Shown: positions 61,741 to 64,000 of the stretch, one piece after another
How the letters are laid out: each line of letters begins with the position of its first letter
Position numbering within the stretch: the first letter of the stretch is position 1
Source of the DNA: Cinclus cinclus
Lineage: Eukaryota > Chordata > Aves > Passeriformes > Cinclidae
DNA length: 64,000 bases
Assembly: GCF_963662255.1 (NCBI RefSeq)
Contig: NW_026912162.1
Coordinates: 97,001-161,000, forward strand
Reading direction: 5' to 3'
The notes under the pieces: generated by a model
Told to the model about the DNA's origin: nothing
The model's input: only the letters and a program-made list of their open reading frames with translations
The model's database searches: none
Position numbers and translations under genes: made by a program

Positions 61741-62571
61741 AGGCCACTTGGTCTTACAATGAACCATTTGATTCTTGGCCATCATGGTGTCATAATAGAT
61801 CCTTGCTTCTATTGGTCCCCGTGCTGTAACAATCCATCCCTGGCCCTTTAGGCCCTTTGGTGTCACAAGGGATCATTAGATTGTTAGCCTGCATTGGGTC
61901 ACAATGGTTCCTTGCTTCTCTTAACCCCTGTGGTGTCACAATGCATCCCATGCCCTTTTAGGCCACTTGATGTCACAATGAATCATTTGATTCTTGGCCT
62001 CCATGGTGGCGTAATTGTACCAGGTTTTCATTGGGCCCCATGCTTTCACAATACATCCCTGCCCCTTTTAGGCCCATTGGTGTCACAAGGGATCATTAGA
62101 TTGTTAGCCTGCATTGGGTCACAATGGTTCCTTGCTTCTCTTAACCTCTGTGCTGTCACAATGCATCCCATGCCCTTTTAGGCCACTTGATGTCACAATG
62201 AATCATTTGATTCTTGGCCTTCATGGTGGCATAATAGATCCTTGTTTCTATTTGTCCCCGTGTTGTAACAATTCATCCCTGCCCCTTTTAGGACCATTGG
62301 TGTCGCAAGGGATCATTAGATTGTTAGCCTGCATTGGGTCACAATGGTTCCTTGCTTCTCTTAACCTCTGTGGTGTCACAATGCATCCCATGCCCTTTTA
62401 GGCCACTTGATGTCACAATGAATCATTTGATTCTTGGCCTCCATGGTGGCATAATAGATCCTTGCTTCTATTGGTCCCCGTGCTGTAACAATCCATCCCT
62501 GGCCCTTTTTATACCCCCCGGTGCCACAAGGGATCATTAGATTGTTAGCCTGCATTGGGTCACAATGATTC

Positions 62572-62968
62572 CTTGCTTCTCTTAACCTCTGTGCTGTCAC
62601 AATGCATTCCAAGCCCTTTTAGGCCACTTGATGTCACAATGAACCATTTGATTCTTGGCCTTCATGGTGTCATAATGGTTCCTTGCTTCTATAGGTCCCC
62701 ATGCTGTCAGAGTTCATCCGTGGTCCTTTTGCGCCCCCTGGTGTCAAAAGGGATTCTTAGATTGTTAGCCTGCATTGGGTTGCAATGGTGCCTTGCTTCT
62801 CTTAACCCCTGTGGTGTCACAATGCATCCCATGCCCTTTTAGGCCACTTGATGTCACAATGAATCATTTGATTCTTGGCCTCCATGGTGGCTTGATTGTA
62901 CCATGTTTTCACTGGGACCCATGCTTTCACAATACATCCCTGACCCTTTTAGGCCCATTGGTGTCAAA
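62572..62968 (+). repeat. Class 3-class 4 pair, copy 2
   Basis: Partner of 57,731-58,127 at +4,841 bp. It is followed by a monomer starting GGGTGACAATGGATCC, a variant also seen at 61,017, which suggests the flank too has been shuffled by whole-monomer exchanges. Confidence 0.75.
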
Positions 62969-64000
62969 AGGGATCTTTAGATTGTTAGCCTCAATTGGGT
63001 GACAATGGATCCTTGCTTCTCTTAACCCCTGTGCTGTCACAATGCATCCCATGCCCTTTTAGGCCACTTGATGTCACAATGAATCATTTGATTCTTGGCC
63101 TCCACGGTGGCATAATAGATCCTTGCTTCTATTGGTCCCCGTGCTGTAACAATCCATCCCTGCCCCTTTTTATACCCCCTGGTGCCACAAGGGATCATTA
63201 GATTGTTAGCCTGCATAAGGTCACAATGGTTCCTTGCTTCTCTTAACCTCTGTGGTGTCACAATGCATTCCAAGCCCTTTTAGGCCACTTGATGTCACAA
63301 TGAACCATTTGATTCTTGGCCTTCATGGTGTCATAATGGTTCCTTGCTTCTATAGGTCCCCATGCTGTCAGAGTTCATCCGTGGCCCTTTTGCGCCCCCT
63401 GGTGCCACAAAGGATTCTTAGAATGTTAGCCTGCTTTGGGTCACAATGGATCCTTGCTTCTCTTAACCCCTGTGGTGTCACAATGCATCCCATGCCCTTT
63501 TAGGCCACTTGATGTCACAATGAATCATTTGATTCTTGGCCTCCATGGTGGCGAAATTGTACCAGGTTTTAATTGGGCCCCATGCTTTCACAATACATCC
63601 CTGCCCTTTTAGGCCCATTGGTGTCACAAGGGATCATTAGATTGTTAGCCTGCATTGGGTCACAATGGTTCCTTGCTTCTCTTAACCTCTGTGGTGTCAC
63701 AATGCATCCCATGCCCTTTTAGGCCACTTGATGTCACAATGAATCATTAGATTCTTGGCCTCCATGGTGTCATTATGCTTCCTTGTTTCTATTGGGCCCC
63801 ATGCTTTCACAATACATCCCTGGCCCTTTTACGCCCCCTGGTGTCAAATGGGATCCTGGGATTATTAGCCTCCATTGGGTCACAATGGATCCTTGCTTCT
63901 CTTAACCCCTGTGCTGTCACAATGCATCCCATGCCCTTTTAGGCCACTTGATGTCAGAAAGAATCATTTGATTCTTGGCCTCCACGGTGGCATAATAGAT

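Larger units (their letters stand above)
1..64000 (+). repeat. Satellite DNA array, ~290 head-to-tail copies of a 220/221-bp monomer
   Basis: Every part of the window is the same tandem repeat. The start of unit 1 (GTCACAATGG or close variants) recurs every 220 or 221 bp from 218 to 62,999: 285 intervals averaging 220.28 bp with no break in register, so there is no inserted element or unique sequence. All copies face the same way. Composition counted on the monomer 218-437 is A 43, C 57, G 44, T 76 (46% GC). Large arrays of this kind are typical of eukaryotic centromeric or pericentromeric heterochromatin; that location is an inference. The satellite family was not recognised. The window begins and ends inside a monomer, so the array continues on both sides. 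Confidence 0.97.
55603..64000 (+). repeat. Right flank, less ordered monomers with more indels
   Basis: About 38 monomers without the marker monomer or the 18-monomer order. Single-base losses are more frequent here: TGCCCTTTTAGG at about 56,780, 59,421 and 63,602, TTTGATCTTGG near 60,667 and GGCCCTTTAGGCC near 61,842. Private variants such as CTTGATTGTACCATG appear. Only short, older-looking duplications are visible. Confidence 0.82.

Noticed and set aside
1..64000. CRISPR-like array because of a regular ~37-bp repeat
   Set aside because: There are no unique spacers. The 37-bp units abut directly, and all sequence between cores is itself repeated every 220 bp. No cas genes are present.
1..64000. 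CENP-B box
   Set aside because: I looked for the mammalian 17-bp pattern (TTCG, four bases, A, two bases, CGGG). The few TTCG occurrences, such as TTCGGCCACTTGG and TTCGCCCCCTGG, lack the A and CGGG. Absence does not exclude a centromere.
1..64000. Alpha satellite or another well-known named family
   Set aside because: The monomer length (220 bp rather than 171 bp) and the sequence do not fit alpha satellite. No other family could be identified from memory with any confidence, so none is named.
1..64000. Transposable element remnants or long terminal repeats
   Set aside because: No target-site duplications, terminal repeats, poly-A tails or coding domains were seen, and the monomer register is continuous across the window.

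Overview
The whole window is one uninterrupted, head-to-tail satellite DNA array. I see no protein-coding gene, RNA gene, mobile element, CRISPR array or regulatory unit in it. The basic monomer is 220 bp, with a common 221-bp form. The register of the monomer runs unbroken from about position 218 to about 62,999 (285 repeats, mean 220.28 bp), so roughly 290 copies lie in the window, all in the same orientation. The monomer is itself built from six ~37-bp units arranged as two similar ~110-bp halves. The hierarchy is therefore 37 bp, then 110 bp (three units), then 220 bp (two halves), then higher-order repeats of several kb.

Organism: an array of this size points to a eukaryotic chromosome, in pericentromeric, centromeric or other heterochromatin. 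CpG is strongly depleted (1 CpG in the 220 bp counted at 218-437, about 11 expected), and many differences between monomers are CG/TG or CG/CA swaps. This suggests a genome with CpG methylation, most likely a vertebrate, with a plant less likely. I do not recognise the satellite family and cannot name a species.

Monomer types, which differ mainly in the second half (units 4-6): class 1 (unit 5 ends TTTTAGGCCCATTGG); class 2 (unit 5 carries TTTTTATACCCCC, 221 bp); class 3 (unit 5 begins GTCAGAGT); class 4 (unit 4 contains TTGTACCAGG, unit 5 has CTTTCACAATACAT); class 5 (TGTTTCTATTGGGC in unit 4, then GTCACAATTCATCC). There are subtypes and several hybrid monomers.

Layout. 1-12,343: older-looking mixed arrangement with a 22-monomer duplication (1,338-4,500 and 6,184-9,346) and a private class-4 subtype. 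12,344-27,665: a 24-25-monomer tandem duplication (~5.3-5.5 kb) with nested 5-monomer and 2-monomer duplications. 27,517-41,426: a patchwork of long copies of the preceding region, including 6.26 kb repeated 17,408 bp away and 2.2 kb repeated 11,677 bp away. 40,624-55,602: four consecutive, nearly identical copies of an 18-monomer (3,965-bp) higher-order repeat; the third copy has lost exactly four monomers (881 bp). 55,603-64,000: a less ordered flank with more single-base indels.

The many short open frames (68-95 codons, mostly starting at TTG) are by-products of repetition. The monomer length is not a multiple of three, so each frame closes within about one monomer. The interest of the window lies in the recorded history of unequal exchange and in the nested repeat architecture.
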